Notes: a model not told the origin generated them from the sequence alone. A DNA stretch of 64,000 nucleotides from Nocardioides exalbidus (GCF_900105585.1 NZ_FNRT01000002.1:2790001-2854000), one strand, 5' to 3'; shown: positions 33,154 to 42,672, counted from the stretch's first letter. Numbers and translations are program-made.

Positions 33154-35235
33154 ATGAGCAACCGGCGGATCAGGATCGGCATCGACACCGGGGGCACGTT
33201 CACCGACGTGGTCGCCTTCGACGAGGACTCGGGAGAGCTGGTCACGACCAAGACCCCCAGCACGCCGGGCAACCCGGCCGACGGCTTCATCGCCGGCATC
33301 GAGAAGATCCTGGGGATCGTCGACGCCGAGGGGAGCGACATCACGGCCGTCTCGCACGGCACGACGGTCGCGACCAACAAGCTCCTCGAGGGCAAGGTCG
33401 AGGCGCTCGGCTTCATCACCACCGAGGGCTACGAGTTCATGCTCGAGATCGCCCGCCAGTCGGTGCCCGACGGCTACGGCAACTCCTACTTCTGGGTGAA
33501 GCCCGACCGCATCGTGCCGGCCGACCGCGTCCGCACCGTCGGCGGCCGCCTCGACTTCACCGGCGCCGAGATCCGCCCCTTCGACGAGGAGGCCGCGGTC
33601 GCCGCCGCCCGCTGGTTCCGCGACCAGGGCATCACCACCCTCGGCGTCTGCTTCCTCCACGCCTACGCCAACGACGAGCACGAGCTGCGGATGCGCGAGA
33701 TCCTGCGCCGCGAGCACCCCGACGCCGTCGTCTCCATCTCGAGCGAGGTGCTGCGCGAGTACCGCGAGTACGAGCGCTCGATGACCACGCTCGTCGACGC
33801 CGCGGTGAAGCCCAACGTCAGCCGCTACGTCACCAACATCTCCGACCGGCTGGTGAACTTCACCGGCAACGTCATCCCGTTCTACGTGATGAAGTCCAAC
33901 GGCGGCGTGCTCTCCGCCGACGAGGTCGTGCACCAGCCGATCACCACCGTGCTGTCCGGCCCGGCCGCAGGCGCGCTCGGCGCCGCGCTGATCGCCAAGG
34001 TCGCCGGCTTCCCGAAGATCCTCACGTGCGACGGAGGCGGGACGTCGACCGACGTGTCCGTCGTCCTCGACGGCGAGCCGACCCTCACGACCGAGGGCAC
34101 GGTCGGCGCCTACCCCAGCAAGATCCCGATGATCGACGTGGTCACGGTCGGCGCCGGCGGCGGCTCGATCGCCTGGCTCTCGCCCGAGGGCACGCTCAAG
34201 GTCGGTCCGCACTCGGCAGGCGCCGACCCCGGCCCGCTCTGCTACGCCAAGGGCGGCACCCAGCCGACCATCACCGACGCCCACGTCACCCTCGGCCGGA
34301 TCCCTCCGCACCTGCTCGGCGGCGAGATCCCGCTCGACGTCGAGGCGGCCCGGACGGGCATCGCGGACCTCGCCGACCAGCTCGGGCTCGACTTCGAGCG
34401 CTGTGCCACCGGCATCCTCGAGATCTCCGCGTGGAACCAGGCCAACGCGCTGCGTCAGGTCTCGGTGAAACGCGGGCTCGACGTGCGCGACTTCATGCTC
34501 ACCACCTTCGGTGGATCGGGCTCGCTCCTGGCCTGCCGGCTCGTCGACATCCTCGACCTTGCGGGAGTCGTCGTACCCCCCAACCCGGGCAACGTCAGCG
34601 CCTTCGGCCTGCTCACCGTCGACGTGAAGAACGACTACGTGCAGACCCACGTCGCCAAGGAGTCGGCGCTCGACCACGCGGCCGTCCAGGCGATCCTCGA
34701 CGACCTCACCGGCCGGGCCCGCGAGGCGCTCGCCAAGGAGGGCTTCACGTCCGACGAGCACCGCTTCCAGCGCACGATCGACGTCCGCTACGTCGGCCAG
34801 GCCTTCGAGGTGCGGGTCCACGCGCCGGAGGGCACCGTCGACGCGGCCTACGTCGAGCAGGTGGCGGAGACCTTCCACGCCGAGCACAAGCAGCTCTACG
34901 GCTACGACTTCCGCGGCGACCGCGACCAGCAGGTCGAGTGGGTCAACCTCCGGGTCACGGGCATCGGCCCGATCACGCGTCCGGAGATTCCGACGCTGGC
35001 GAAGGCGGAGGGTGACGTCGAGCGCGCCGTGCGCGGGCGACGGGCCGTCTGCTTCGACCCGGAGGTCGGATACGTCGACACCCCGGTCATCTGGCGCACC
35101 GACCTCGGCGCCGGCGACACCTTCAGCGGCCCCGCGATCGTCGAGGAGTTCGGCTCGACGATCCCCGTCCACCCCGGCTTCGAGGTCGTGGTCGACGACT
35201 GGGCCAACCTCGTGATCCGAAAGGTCGTGGCGTGA
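33154..35235 (+). CDS. Hydantoinase/oxoprolinase family protein, subunit A
   Basis: A 693-residue HyuA-type protein. ATP-binding features of the actin-like fold are visible: DTGGTFTD (11-18), SHGTTVATN, the second phosphate loop CDGGGTSTDVS, and GAGGGSIAW. The family performs ATP-dependent opening of cyclic amides (N-methylhydantoin, 5-oxoproline) or ATP-dependent carboxylation (acetone, acetophenone). Subunit B follows with a 1-4 nt overlap. No SD is obvious. In a pyrimidine/ureide locus a cyclic-ureide substrate is likely, but not proven. Confidence 0.9.
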   Translation: MSNRRIRIGIDTGGTFTDVVAFDEDSGELVTTKTPSTPGNPADGFIAGIEKILGIVDAEGSDITAVSHGTTVATNKLLEGKVEALGFITTEGYEFMLEIARQSVPDGYGNSYFWVKPDRIVPADRVRTVGGRLDFTGAEIRPFDEEAAVAAARWFRDQGITTLGVCFLHAYANDEHELRMREILRREHPDAVVSISSEVLREYREYERSMTTLVDAAVKPNVSRYVTNISDRLVNFTGNVIPFYVMKSNGGVLSADEVVHQPITTVLSGPAAGALGAALIAKVAGFPKILTCDGGGTSTDVSVVLDGEPTLTTEGTVGAYPSKIPMIDVVTVGAGGGSIAWLSPEGTLKVGPHSAGADPGPLCYAKGGTQPTITDAHVTLGRIPPHLLGGEIPLDVEAARTGIADLADQLGLDFERCATGILEISAWNQANALRQVSVKRGLDVRDFMLTTFGGSGSLLACRLVDILDLAGVVVPPNPGNVSAFGLLTVDVKNDYVQTHVAKESALDHAAVQAILDDLTGRAREALAKEGFTSDEHRFQRTIDVRYVGQAFEVRVHAPEGTVDAAYVEQVAETFHAEHKQLYGYDFRGDRDQQVEWVNLRVTGIGPITRPEIPTLAKAEGDVERAVRGRRAVCFDPEVGYVDTPVIWRTDLGAGDTFSGPAIVEEFGSTIPVHPGFEVVVDDWANLVIRKVVA

Positions 35236-37217
35236 TGGCTGCAGTCGACCCCGCGTACGTCACCGCGAAGCCGGTGAACCCGGCCGGCCTGCCGACGGCC
35301 TACGAGCACGGCGGTCGCCTGACCGCCGAGGGCACGACCGTCGACCCGATCCTCGTCGAGATCGTCCAGGGCACCCTGGCGAGCGTCGAGATGGAGGTCG
35401 AGACCGCGATCGGGCGCACCTCGCGCAGCCCGATGATCCGCGACGCCCACGACTTCCGTGCCGGCATCCACGACCGCCAGCTGCGCAAGCTCACCGGCCG
35501 GTCCTACAGCGCGCTGGTGCACCCGATCGTGCGCGACTTCCCGATCGAGGAGATGCGCGAGGGCGACGTCTTCTTCCACAACGACGTCTACGAGTCCGAG
35601 GGCGGCATCGGCCACCTGCCCGACCTCTGCGTGACCGTCCCGGTCTTCCACGACGGCGAGGTGGTCGCCTTCGTGCAGGCCTTCGGCCACCACGACGACA
35701 TCGGCGGTGCCGTGCCGGGGTCCATGCCCAGCAATGCGACCACCGTCTACGAGGAGGGGCTGGCGGTCCCGCCGATCAAGCTGTGGGACGCCGGCGTGCC
35801 CAACCGGTCCGCGCTGCGGATCATGACGCGCAACTCGCGGATGCCCGACAGCCTGGCCGCCGACCTCGACGCCGAGTGCTCGGCCTGCCTGATGGGCGCC
35901 CGGCGGCTCGGTGAGCTCTTCGAGCGCTACGGCCGCGACTCGATCGAGGCGTCGTTCGACGCGATCCTCGACGCGACGACCGAGACCTACCGCCGCGAGA
36001 TCCTGTCGAAGATCCCTGACGGCACCTACGTCTGGGAGGACTACGCCGAGCACGACGGCGTCGACGAGCCGCAGCTGCACACGCAGCGCATCACCCTGAC
36101 CAAGGTGAGCGACGCACCCGCCGACCCGGAGAACGGCCGGCCTGCAGGCCCGCGGCTGATCATCGACTTCACCGGCACGAGCGCCCAGGCGAAGGGCCCG
36201 ATCAACCACTGCGGCGACTACGTCGGCGGCAACTTCCTCAAGAAGTGGCTCGCGCCGATCCTCCGCAACCTCGCCGACACCCCGGAGCGGATGGCCGAGC
36301 TCGACGTCAACGAGGGCATCGTGCCGCTGATCGAGATGCGCTTCCCCGAGAAGGGCACGCTCCTCACGCCGATCCACCCCGGTCCGACCAACGCCCGCAC
36401 GTTCGTGATCCTGCGGCTGCTGGGCGTGCTCGCCGGCGTGGTGGCCAAGGCCGTCGAGGGCAAGATGCCGGCCGACCAGGAGACGATCCGCTACACCGGT
36501 GTCTACGGCAAGGACCTCGAGGGCAACGACTACCTCATGCGCGAGGTGCTTGGTGGCGGCTCGGGCGGTCGCTACTACGCCGACGGCGAGGACACCATCC
36601 ACGTGGTGCCGGACTCGCGCAACCTGCCGACCGAGTTCACCGAGTCGCGCTTCCCCTTCATCGTCGAGCGCCTGGGCCTGGCCCAGGACTCCGGCGGCGC
36701 GGGGGAGTACCGCGGCGGCCTGGGCTACGAGAAGCACATCCGGATGCTCAAGGACGCGCACTTCATGTCCATCGCCGACCGTTCGATCCTGGCCTGCTGG
36801 GGGGTCCGCGGCGGCAAGGCCGGGATGCCGTTCCAGGTCGTCATCGACCCGGGCGGCCCCGACGAGCGCGAGGTCGACGCCCTCGCCGACGCCGAGGTGG
36901 TCAAGGCCGGCCAGCTCGTGCGCATCCGTACGACGGGTGGTGGCGGCTGGGGAGACCCGCTGGCCCGCGACCCCGGGTCGGTCGTGCGCGACGTGGTCTG
37001 GGGCAAGGTCTCGGCCGCGGCGGCGCTGCGCGACTACGGCGTCGTGCTGACCGGCTCCGTGGAAGCCGGCGACCTCGGCTTCGACGCCGACGCGACGGCA
37101 GGCGAGCGGGGTGGCCGTGCGGCCTGGAGCCGCGACGACGACGCCTTCTTCGACCGCGGCCCCGGCTACTCCTCGCTCGCCGACGGTGCCGCCTTCGCCG
37201 AGGTGGACAGGATCTGA
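35235..37217 (+). CDS. Hydantoinase/oxoprolinase family protein, subunit B
   Basis: A 660-residue HyuB-type subunit (GTG at 35232 is one codon upstream and would also serve). Family marks are HPIVRDFPIEEM, the metal-binding-type FFHNDVYESEGGIGHLPDL, QAFGHHDDIGG, and the C-terminal TTGGGGWGDPLARDP. Together with subunit A it forms the complete ATP-dependent amidohydrolase or carboxylase. Translationally coupled to subunit A; its TGA overlaps the ATG of the NmrA-like gene (TGATG). Confidence 0.9.
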   Translation: MAAVDPAYVTAKPVNPAGLPTAYEHGGRLTAEGTTVDPILVEIVQGTLASVEMEVETAIGRTSRSPMIRDAHDFRAGIHDRQLRKLTGRSYSALVHPIVRDFPIEEMREGDVFFHNDVYESEGGIGHLPDLCVTVPVFHDGEVVAFVQAFGHHDDIGGAVPGSMPSNATTVYEEGLAVPPIKLWDAGVPNRSALRIMTRNSRMPDSLAADLDAECSACLMGARRLGELFERYGRDSIEASFDAILDATTETYRREILSKIPDGTYVWEDYAEHDGVDEPQLHTQRITLTKVSDAPADPENGRPAGPRLIIDFTGTSAQAKGPINHCGDYVGGNFLKKWLAPILRNLADTPERMAELDVNEGIVPLIEMRFPEKGTLLTPIHPGPTNARTFVILRLLGVLAGVVAKAVEGKMPADQETIRYTGVYGKDLEGNDYLMREVLGGGSGGRYYADGEDTIHVVPDSRNLPTEFTESRFPFIVERLGLAQDSGGAGEYRGGLGYEKHIRMLKDAHFMSIADRSILACWGVRGGKAGMPFQVVIDPGGPDEREVDALADAEVVKAGQLVRIRTTGGGGWGDPLARDPGSVVRDVVWGKVSAAAALRDYGVVLTGSVEAGDLGFDADATAGERGGRAAWSRDDDAFFDRGPGYSSLADGAAFAEVDRI

Positions 37218-37891
37218 TGCCCGCGCTGCGCGTCGCCGTGGTCGGTGGTCACGGCAAGACCGGCCGTGCCGTGTGCGACGCGCTGGGCGCCGTCGACGTG
37301 GGGGCGCTGCCGCTGGGTCGCGCCGACTGGCCGGACCTCGCGGCAGCGGCCGCCGGTTGCGAGGCGGCGTACGTCATCGCGCCCAACCTCCACCCCGACG
37401 AGCCGGCGTACGTCGGCGAGGTGCTGACCGCGCTCATCGAGGCGGGGATCCGGCGGGTGGTCTACCACTCGGTGGCCTCGCCCTACGCGCCGTCGATGCC
37501 GCACCACCTCGGCAAGGCCGCCAGCGAGGACCTCGTCCGCCGCTCCGACCTGGACTGGACGATCCTCCAGCCGGGCGCCTACCTGCAGAACCTCGACCTC
37601 ACCGCCGCGATCGACCTGCCGTACTCGCCCGACCGGCCGTTCGGCTTCCTCGACCTCACCGACCTGGGCCGGGCCGCGGCGGTCGTGCTGACCCAGCCCG
37701 GCCACGTCGGGGCGACCTACGAGCTCGCCAGTCGGGTCGCGACGGTGCGCGAGCTCGCGACCGGGGCCGGCGTCGAGGTCCGGCACGTCCCCGACCCGAA
37801 GACGCACCCGGGGCTCTCGGCGATGTTCGAGTACTACGACGACCACGGGCTCCTCGTCGGCACGCGTACGCTCGCGGCCCTGCTCGGCTGA
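37217..37891 (+). CDS. NAD(P)-binding NmrA-like protein
   Basis: A 224-residue Rossmann-fold protein of the atypical SDR/NmrA group. The cofactor loop is VVGGHGKTGRAV (8-19); the active-site tyrosine/lysine pair of true SDRs is not evident (HLGKAASED takes the place). It ends with EYYDDHGLLVGTRTL. It shares an operon with hyuAB by TGATG overlap. Such proteins act as redox sensors or reductases; here the role is unknown. Confidence 0.82.
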   Translation: MPALRVAVVGGHGKTGRAVCDALGAVDVGALPLGRADWPDLAAAAAGCEAAYVIAPNLHPDEPAYVGEVLTALIEAGIRRVVYHSVASPYAPSMPHHLGKAASEDLVRRSDLDWTILQPGAYLQNLDLTAAIDLPYSPDRPFGFLDLTDLGRAAAVVLTQPGHVGATYELASRVATVRELATGAGVEVRHVPDPKTHPGLSAMFEYYDDHGLLVGTRTLAALLG

Positions 37892-37942
37892 CCCGTCGTC
37901 AACCCGGGTGCGCCGCGGGCGCCGATGAGGTGCAATGGCGGG

Positions 37943-38418
37943 ATGGGAGTGGACGAACCGGGGCTGCCGACCCTCTACGAGTGGGCGGGCGGGCTCGAGC
38001 CGCTGCGCCGGATGATCGACTGCTTCTACGACCGGGTCGAGGCCGACGAGGCGCTCGCGGGGTTCTTCCCCGGCGGCGTCTCGCAGGCGCACCGGTCGCA
38101 CGTGGCCGACTGGTGGGCCGAGGTGCTCGGCGGCCCGACGACCTACACCGACGAGCACGGTGGCTACGAGTCGATGCTCCGCCACCACCTCGGCCGGACA
38201 TCACCCCGGCCCAGCGGCACCGGTTCGCCTCGACGATGAGCCTGGCGGCCGACGACGCGGAGCTGCCGGCCGACCCCGAGTTCCGCGCCGCGATCATCGG
38301 CTACCTCGAGTGGGGCACGCGTCTCGCGATGGAGAACTCCCGGCCCGGCGCTGCTCCCGTCGAGCACGCGCCCACGCCGCGCTGGGGCTGGGGCGTCGCT
38401 CCGCCCTACCAGGGGTGA
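37943..38418 (+). pseudogene. Frameshifted group II truncated haemoglobin
   Basis: The reading frame from ATG 37943 encodes a truncated globin N-terminal part (LYEWAGGLEPLRRMIDCFYD, ADWWAEVLGGPTTY, then MLRHHLG with the proximal histidine H81 or H82). At about 38194-38199 the frame is lost; the C-terminal globin helices continue in another frame (DITPAQRHRFASTMSLAADD to WGVAPPYQG, stop 38418). Inserting one base would restore a normal protein of about 158 residues. The unshifted frame stops at 38239. This is either a recent inactivating deletion or a sequencing error. Group II trHbs bind O2 or NO. Confidence 0.85.
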
Positions 38419-38470
38419 GCAGGTCGCAACGGGGCACGAGCAGTACGCGGATCTCGGCGGGGCCGCGCGG

Positions 38471-38540
38471 CTTGGGTGGGGAATCGTCGGGCAGCGGAAC
38501 GGCCTCGATCGCGACCGGTCGGTTCCCCACAGCCCCCAAG
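38471..38540. repeat. Long-range hairpin in convergent intergenic region
   Basis: CTTGGG (38471-38476) and GTGGGGAA (38476-38483) pair with TTCCCCAC (38523-38530) and CCCAAG (38535-38540), giving an interrupted 13-bp stem with a 39-nt loop between the globin remnant and the response regulator gene. Function uncertain. Confidence 0.45.
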
Positions 38541-38571
38541 ATCCCTGCTCGAGCGGACACAGGGCCACCTG

Positions 38572-38589
38572 AGCGGACACAGGTCCGCT
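38572..38589. terminator. Small hairpin between convergent genes
   Basis: AGCGGAC (38572-38578) and GTCCGCT (38583-38589) form a 7-bp stem with an ACAG loop, 15 nt from the response regulator stop. A direct repeat GAGCGGACACAGG (38551-38563 and 38571-38583) overlaps it. Likely terminates the minus-strand two-component operon. Confidence 0.5.
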
Positions 38590-38604
38590 GGGGTCCAGGC
38601 CGGG

Positions 38605-39249
38605 TCAGGGCTCGATCAGCCCGGCCCTGATGGCGTAGCGCGTCAGCTCGACCCGGTCGCGCATGCCGAGCTTGCCGAGGATGTTGGCGCGGTGGCCCTC
38701 GACGGTCTTGAGCGCGATGTGGAGCTCCTTGGCGATCTCGCGCGACGAGCGGCCCTCGGCGATCAGCTTGAGCACCTGGTCCTCGCGTGCGGTGAGCACC
38801 GAGGTCGGCACGCGCTCGCCGCGGCGCAGCCGGTCGAGGTAGTCGCGCACGAGCGTGCTCTCGGCGCCGGGGTAGAGGAAGGTCTCGCCGCGCATCGCCG
38901 AGCGGCAGGCGCCGACGAGGTCCTCGTCGGCCACGGACTTGAGGACGTAGCCGCTGGCGCCGGCCTTGAGCGCGCCGAAGAAGTACTGCTCGTTGTCGTG
39001 CATCGACAGCATGAGGATCTTCGGCGGGTCGCGGCGGGCGGCGATCTCGGCGGCCGCCTGGAGTCCGGTCATGCGCGGCATCGCGATGTCGAGCACGACG
39101 AGGTCGACCTCGGTGTCGCGCACGCGCTCGACGGCCTCGGCCCCGTCCGCGGCCTCGGCCACCACGGTGAGGTCGGGCTCCTGCTCGAGGATGAGGCGCA
39201 CGCCGCGCCGGACGAGCGTGTGGTCGTCGGCCAGCAGGATCCGGATCAT
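38605..39249 (-). CDS. NarL/FixJ family response regulator
   Basis: A 214-residue response regulator. The receiver acidic pocket is D8/D9, the phosphoacceptor D54 (VLDIAMP), and K104. The C-terminal LuxR-type helix-turn-helix (LTAREDQVLKLIAEGRSSRE to VEGHRANI) is at about residues 152-195. Its ATG overlaps the stop of the upstream sensor kinase (ATGA), making a classical pair. Targets unknown; the divergent band7-like gene is a candidate. Confidence 0.93.
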   Translation of the reverse strand: MIRILLADDHTLVRRGVRLILEQEPDLTVVAEAADGAEAVERVRDTEVDLVVLDIAMPRMTGLQAAAEIAARRDPPKILMLSMHDNEQYFFGALKAGASGYVLKSVADEDLVGACRSAMRGETFLYPGAESTLVRDYLDRLRRGERVPTSVLTAREDQVLKLIAEGRSSREIAKELHIALKTVEGHRANILGKLGMRDRVELTRYAIRAGLIEP

Positions 39250-40217
39250 CCGACCACCTCGCCGCCGACGGGCACGCGCAGCCGGACCGTCGTACCCCGT
39301 CGGGGCTGGCTGATCACCGACAGCTCGGCACGCACCAGCGCGGCCCGCTCGCGCATCCCCATCAGCCCGGATCCCTCGGTGAGCCCGCTGAACCCGCGGC
39401 CGTCGTCGCGCACCTCCAGCACGACCGAGCCGCCGAGCTTCTGCAGGGAGAGCTCGACCTCGTGGGCGTCGGCGTGCCGGGCGGCGTTGGTGAGCGCCTC
39501 CTGGGCGACGCGGTAGACCACGACCTCCGCCTCCGGGCTGAGCGTGGGGAGCCCGGGGGCGAACGAGCGCCGCACCGGCGCCGGGCTGTGGTCGGCGAAG
39601 TCGGTGGCGAGGGCGGCGAGGGCGCTGGTGAGGCCGAGGTCCTCGAGCACCCCGGGTCGCAGCCGCCGCGCCACGCGTCGTACGTCGTCGAGGCCGGCGC
39701 GGGTGCTCTCGCGCAGCGCGTGCAGCTCCTCGACCAGCTCTGCGGGCGCGCGCTGCTCGACCTGCTTGAGCCCGAGCAGGACGACGGTCAGCCCCTGCCC
39801 GACCTCGTCGTGCAGCTCCTGGGCGATGCGGTGCCGCTCGGCCTCCTGTGCGGCCAGCGCCCGGGCGTCGCCGTCGCGGCGCTCCTCGGCGAGCCGGGCG
39901 AGCAGGCCGTTGACGCTCGTCGTGATGCCGCGGATCGGGCCCGACCCCTCCTCGGGCAGCCGGGTCGGCTCGAGGTGCTCGATGTCGCCGAGACGCTGGA
40001 TCAGCCGGTGCAGCGGGGCCAGGGCCCACCGGATCAGCAGGGCGTTCGTCAGGATCATGACCCCGAGCCCGATCGCGATCACGACCAGCTCCGAGGGCAC
40101 CGGGTCGGCCGAGACGCTCGCCGGCGACAGCACGAGCAGCAGCGCGCCGAGCACGAAGACCGCACCGTTGATCAGACAGATCGTCCAGAACAACGGGAGG
40201 TGGCTGGGCAGGCGCAT
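39246..40217 (-). CDS. Two-component sensor histidine kinase (HisKA_3 type)
   Basis: A 323-residue membrane sensor kinase with two N-terminal helices (about 10-30 and 43-65) separated by a very short external loop, a HAMP-like linker, the HisKA_3 dimerisation domain with H136 (AQELHDEVGQG), and a HATPase_c domain with N box (EALTNAARHA) and G boxes (DDGRGF, GLMGMRER). The short external loop argues for sensing within the membrane or inside the cell. Forms an operon with the NarL-type regulator by ATGA overlap. Confidence 0.92.
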   Translation of the reverse strand: MRLPSHLPLFWTICLINGAVFVLGALLLVLSPASVSADPVPSELVVIAIGLGVMILTNALLIRWALAPLHRLIQRLGDIEHLEPTRLPEEGSGPIRGITTSVNGLLARLAEERRDGDARALAAQEAERHRIAQELHDEVGQGLTVVLLGLKQVEQRAPAELVEELHALRESTRAGLDDVRRVARRLRPGVLEDLGLTSALAALATDFADHSPAPVRRSFAPGLPTLSPEAEVVVYRVAQEALTNAARHADAHEVELSLQKLGGSVVLEVRDDGRGFSGLTEGSGLMGMRERAALVRAELSVISQPRRGTTVRLRVPVGGEVVG

Positions 40218-40314
40218 GGCCCCAGCCTCCCATCCGCGACCGCCACGCACGGCCAGGGCGAGATGGGGTCCGCGCCCCATGTGCTGCGGTCCGCGGGCCC
40301 CGAAGGATGGATGC

Positions 40315-40863
40315 ATGCCGCCGCCGGACGAGAACACCACCGTCGACCCGAGCGGGACCGCGTGGGTCGTCTGGCTCGTGATCGTCGGCCCGGGCCTGCT
40401 GGTCGCGGCGTTCGCGTGCGTACGACGCGTGGGTCCCGGCGAGCTCGTCCTGGTGGTCCGCCACGGCACGGTCGTGCGCTCGCGCCGGTTCGGCCTGGTG
40501 CCGCGTACGCCGGTGCTCGAGTCCTTCGAGTCGGTCCCGACCGGGCCGCGGGTGCTCCCGCTCGTGGTCCGGGCCCGCACGTGCGACGGCGTCGACGTGA
40601 TCGCGCTGGCGGACCTGACCGTGGAGGTCCACGAGGTGGAGTCCGGTGACCCGTGGGTCCCGACCACCGACGTCGTACGACGCGCGGAGGAGGTGGTCGG
40701 CCGTCAGGTCGAGCAGCTCGAGGTGCGCGCGCTCGTCGACGACCTCGAGGCGCTCGAGGAGCGGTGGCCCCTCGAGCTGAGCCGCGAGCTGCCGATCGGC
40801 ACCGAGGCCGTCGCGCTCGACGTCACCGAGGTCGAGGCGCGCCTGACCGGCGGCGCGGCATGA
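40315..40863 (+). CDS. SPFH/band 7-like membrane protein
   Basis: A 182-residue protein with one N-terminal membrane helix (WVVWLVIVGPGLLVAAFACV) followed by a domain resembling the SPFH/band 7 fold: VGPGELVLVVRHGTVVRSR, then LVVRARTCDGVDVIALADLTV, and a helical end. It is shorter than stomatins. Likely a scaffold or accessory protein; its ATGA overlap with the TrkA-C gene links it to a cation-transport module. ATG 40315 is the best start of several close ATGs. Confidence 0.6.
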   Translation: MPPPDENTTVDPSGTAWVVWLVIVGPGLLVAAFACVRRVGPGELVLVVRHGTVVRSRRFGLVPRTPVLESFESVPTGPRVLPLVVRARTCDGVDVIALADLTVEVHEVESGDPWVPTTDVVRRAEEVVGRQVEQLEVRALVDDLEALEERWPLELSRELPIGTEAVALDVTEVEARLTGGAA

Positions 40864-41357
40864 GCGACACGCCCTACCTCCTCGAGGTCGCCGTCTCCGT
40901 CGCGCTGCTCGCCTCGGCGATCGGCTTCGCGATCGGCCTGGCCGTCGGCCGTGGCCGCCAGCCGCGCTGGCAGGAGAAGGGCAGCTTCGTGCACAAGGTG
41001 TCGATCGGCTTCGCCGACCTCGACCGGCTCGACGCGGTGATGCTCCGCTTCGAGGTCGAGAGCGGCTCGCGCCTGCAGGGCGTGGAGATCGGCGAGCTGC
41101 GGCTGCCCGAGCGCTCGGGCGTCGCGATCGTCACCCGCGGCAAGCACGTCTTCGTCCCCGACGACCGCAGCGTGCTGCGCACGGGCGACCAGGTGCTCGT
41201 CGTCGCCGCGCTCGGCCAGGTCAGCGCGGTCGAGGAGCGGTTGCGGTCGGTGAGCCGCTACGGCCGGCTCGCCACGTGGGCGGAGGACATGGACGACCAC
41301 TCCGGCTCGGTCCGCGCGTTCGGCGTCCGTCGCCGGTCGGGGGTCACGGCCGCGTGA
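40860..41357 (+). CDS. Membrane-anchored TrkA-C (RCK_C) domain protein
   Basis: A 165-residue protein: one N-terminal helix (LLEVAVSVALLASAIGFAIGLAVG), then an RCK_C/TrkA-C domain (LQGVEIGELRLPERSGVAIVTRG, DDRSVLRTGDQVLVVAAL). TrkA-C domains bind nucleotides or ligands to gate K+ and other cation transporters. Translational overlaps join it to the band 7-like gene and the ArsB/NhaD-type transporter, so it probably regulates that transporter. Confidence 0.78.
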   Translation: MSDTPYLLEVAVSVALLASAIGFAIGLAVGRGRQPRWQEKGSFVHKVSIGFADLDRLDAVMLRFEVESGSRLQGVEIGELRLPERSGVAIVTRGKHVFVPDDRSVLRTGDQVLVVAALGQVSAVEERLRSVSRYGRLATWAEDMDDHSGSVRAFGVRRRSGVTAA

Positions 41358-42646
41358 TCCTCACCTCGGCCGCCCTGGCGGTCTTCATCGTCGCGTACGC
41401 CCTCATCGCGACCGAGCGCGTGCACCGCGTCGCGGCCGCGCTCGGCGGTGTCGCCGGCATGGTCGTCCTCGGCCTCGTCGACGCCGAGACCGCGTTCTTC
41501 CACGAGCACACGGGCGTCGACTGGAACGTCATCTTCCTGCTCTTCGGGATGATGATCATCGTCGGCGTGCTCAAGCAGACCGGCCTCTTCGAGTTCCTCG
41601 CCCTGTGGGCCGCGCAGAAGTCGGGCGGTGAGCCCTACAAGCTGCTCGTGCTGCTGGTGCTCATCACGGCCGCGGTCTCGCCGATCCTCGACAACGTGAC
41701 CTGCGTGCTGCTGGTCGCCCCGGTCACGCTGTCGGTCACCCGGCGGCTCGGCCTGCCACCGGCGCCGTACCTCATCTCCCTGATCCTGGCCTCCAACATC
41801 GGCGGCATGTCGACCCTCATCGGCGACCCGCCCAACATCATCATCGGCAGCCGCGCGGGGCTGAGCTTCACCGACTTCCTCGTCCACGCGCTGCCGCTCA
41901 CGATCATCCTGCTGGTGCTCTTCGTGGTGATGGCGAAGTGGCTCTTCCGCAAGGACCTCGACCACGTCGCCGACGTGCACGGGCTCGACGACCTGAGCCC
42001 GGGCGACGCGATCACCAACGTCCGGATGCTGCGCAAGTGCCTGGTCGTGCTCGTCCTGGTGATGGTCGCCTTCGGCCTGCACACCGTGCTCCACCTCGAC
42101 CCGTCGGTCGTCGCGATGATGGGTGCCGGTGCGATGGTGCTGGTCTCGCGCACCGAGCCCGAGGAGTTCCTCGAGGAGGTCGAGTGGGACACCCTCGCCT
42201 TCTTCATGGCGCTCTTCGTGCTGGTCGGCGCGCTCGTGCAGGTCGGCGTCATCGGCGCGATCAGCGAGTGGGCCGCCGAGGCGATGGGCGGGCGCGAGCT
42301 GCTCGGCGCGACCGCGCTCCTGTTCGGCTCGGGCATCGTCGGCGCCTTCGTCGACAACATCCCCTACACGACCGCCACCGTCCCGGTCGTCGAGGAGATG
42401 GTCGCCAGCACCTCCGCCTCCGGCGCGGACAGCCCGCTCTGGTGGGCCTTCGTCTTCGGCGCCGACCTCGGCGGCAACGCGACCGCGGTCGCCGCCGGCG
42501 CCAACGTCGTGGTGCTCGGCATCGCCGCCAAGGCGGGGGAGCCGATCAGCTTCTGGGGCTTCACCAAGTACGGCGTCGTGGTGACCGCGATGACGCTGGT
42601 CGTGGCGTGGGGCTGGGTTTACCTCCGCTACTTCGCCTTCGTCTGA
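41354..42646 (+). CDS. ArsB/NhaD family ion transporter
   Basis: A 430-residue membrane protein of the ion transporter superfamily (ArsB/NhaD/SLC13) with about 11 transmembrane segments. Conserved features are the paired re-entrant motifs [12 protein letters not shown] and [29 protein letters not shown] and [20 protein letters not shown]. NhaD members exchange Na+ for H+; others move arsenite or carboxylates. With a coupled TrkA-C protein, cation/proton exchange seems more likely than arsenite export. GTG start overlapping the upstream TGA. Confidence 0.87.
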   Translation: MILTSAALAVFIVAYALIATERVHRVAAALGGVAGMVVLGLVDAETAFFHEHTGVDWNVIFLLFGMMIIVGVLKQTGLFEFLALWAAQKSGGEPYKLLVLLVLITAAVSPILDNVTCVLLVAPVTLSVTRRLGLPPAPYLISLILASNIGGMSTLIGDPPNIIIGSRAGLSFTDFLVHALPLTIILLVLFVVMAKWLFRKDLDHVADVHGLDDLSPGDAITNVRMLRKCLVVLVLVMVAFGLHTVLHLDPSVVAMMGAGAMVLVSRTEPEEFLEEVEWDTLAFFMALFVLVGALVQVGVIGAISEWAAEAMGGRELLGATALLFGSGIVGAFVDNIPYTTATVPVVEEMVASTSASGADSPLWWAFVFGADLGGNATAVAAGANVVVLGIAAKAGEPISFWGFTKYGVVVTAMTLVVAWGWVYLRYFAFV

Positions 42647-42672
42647 CCCTCCGGACGACCGGCCGGGCAACT

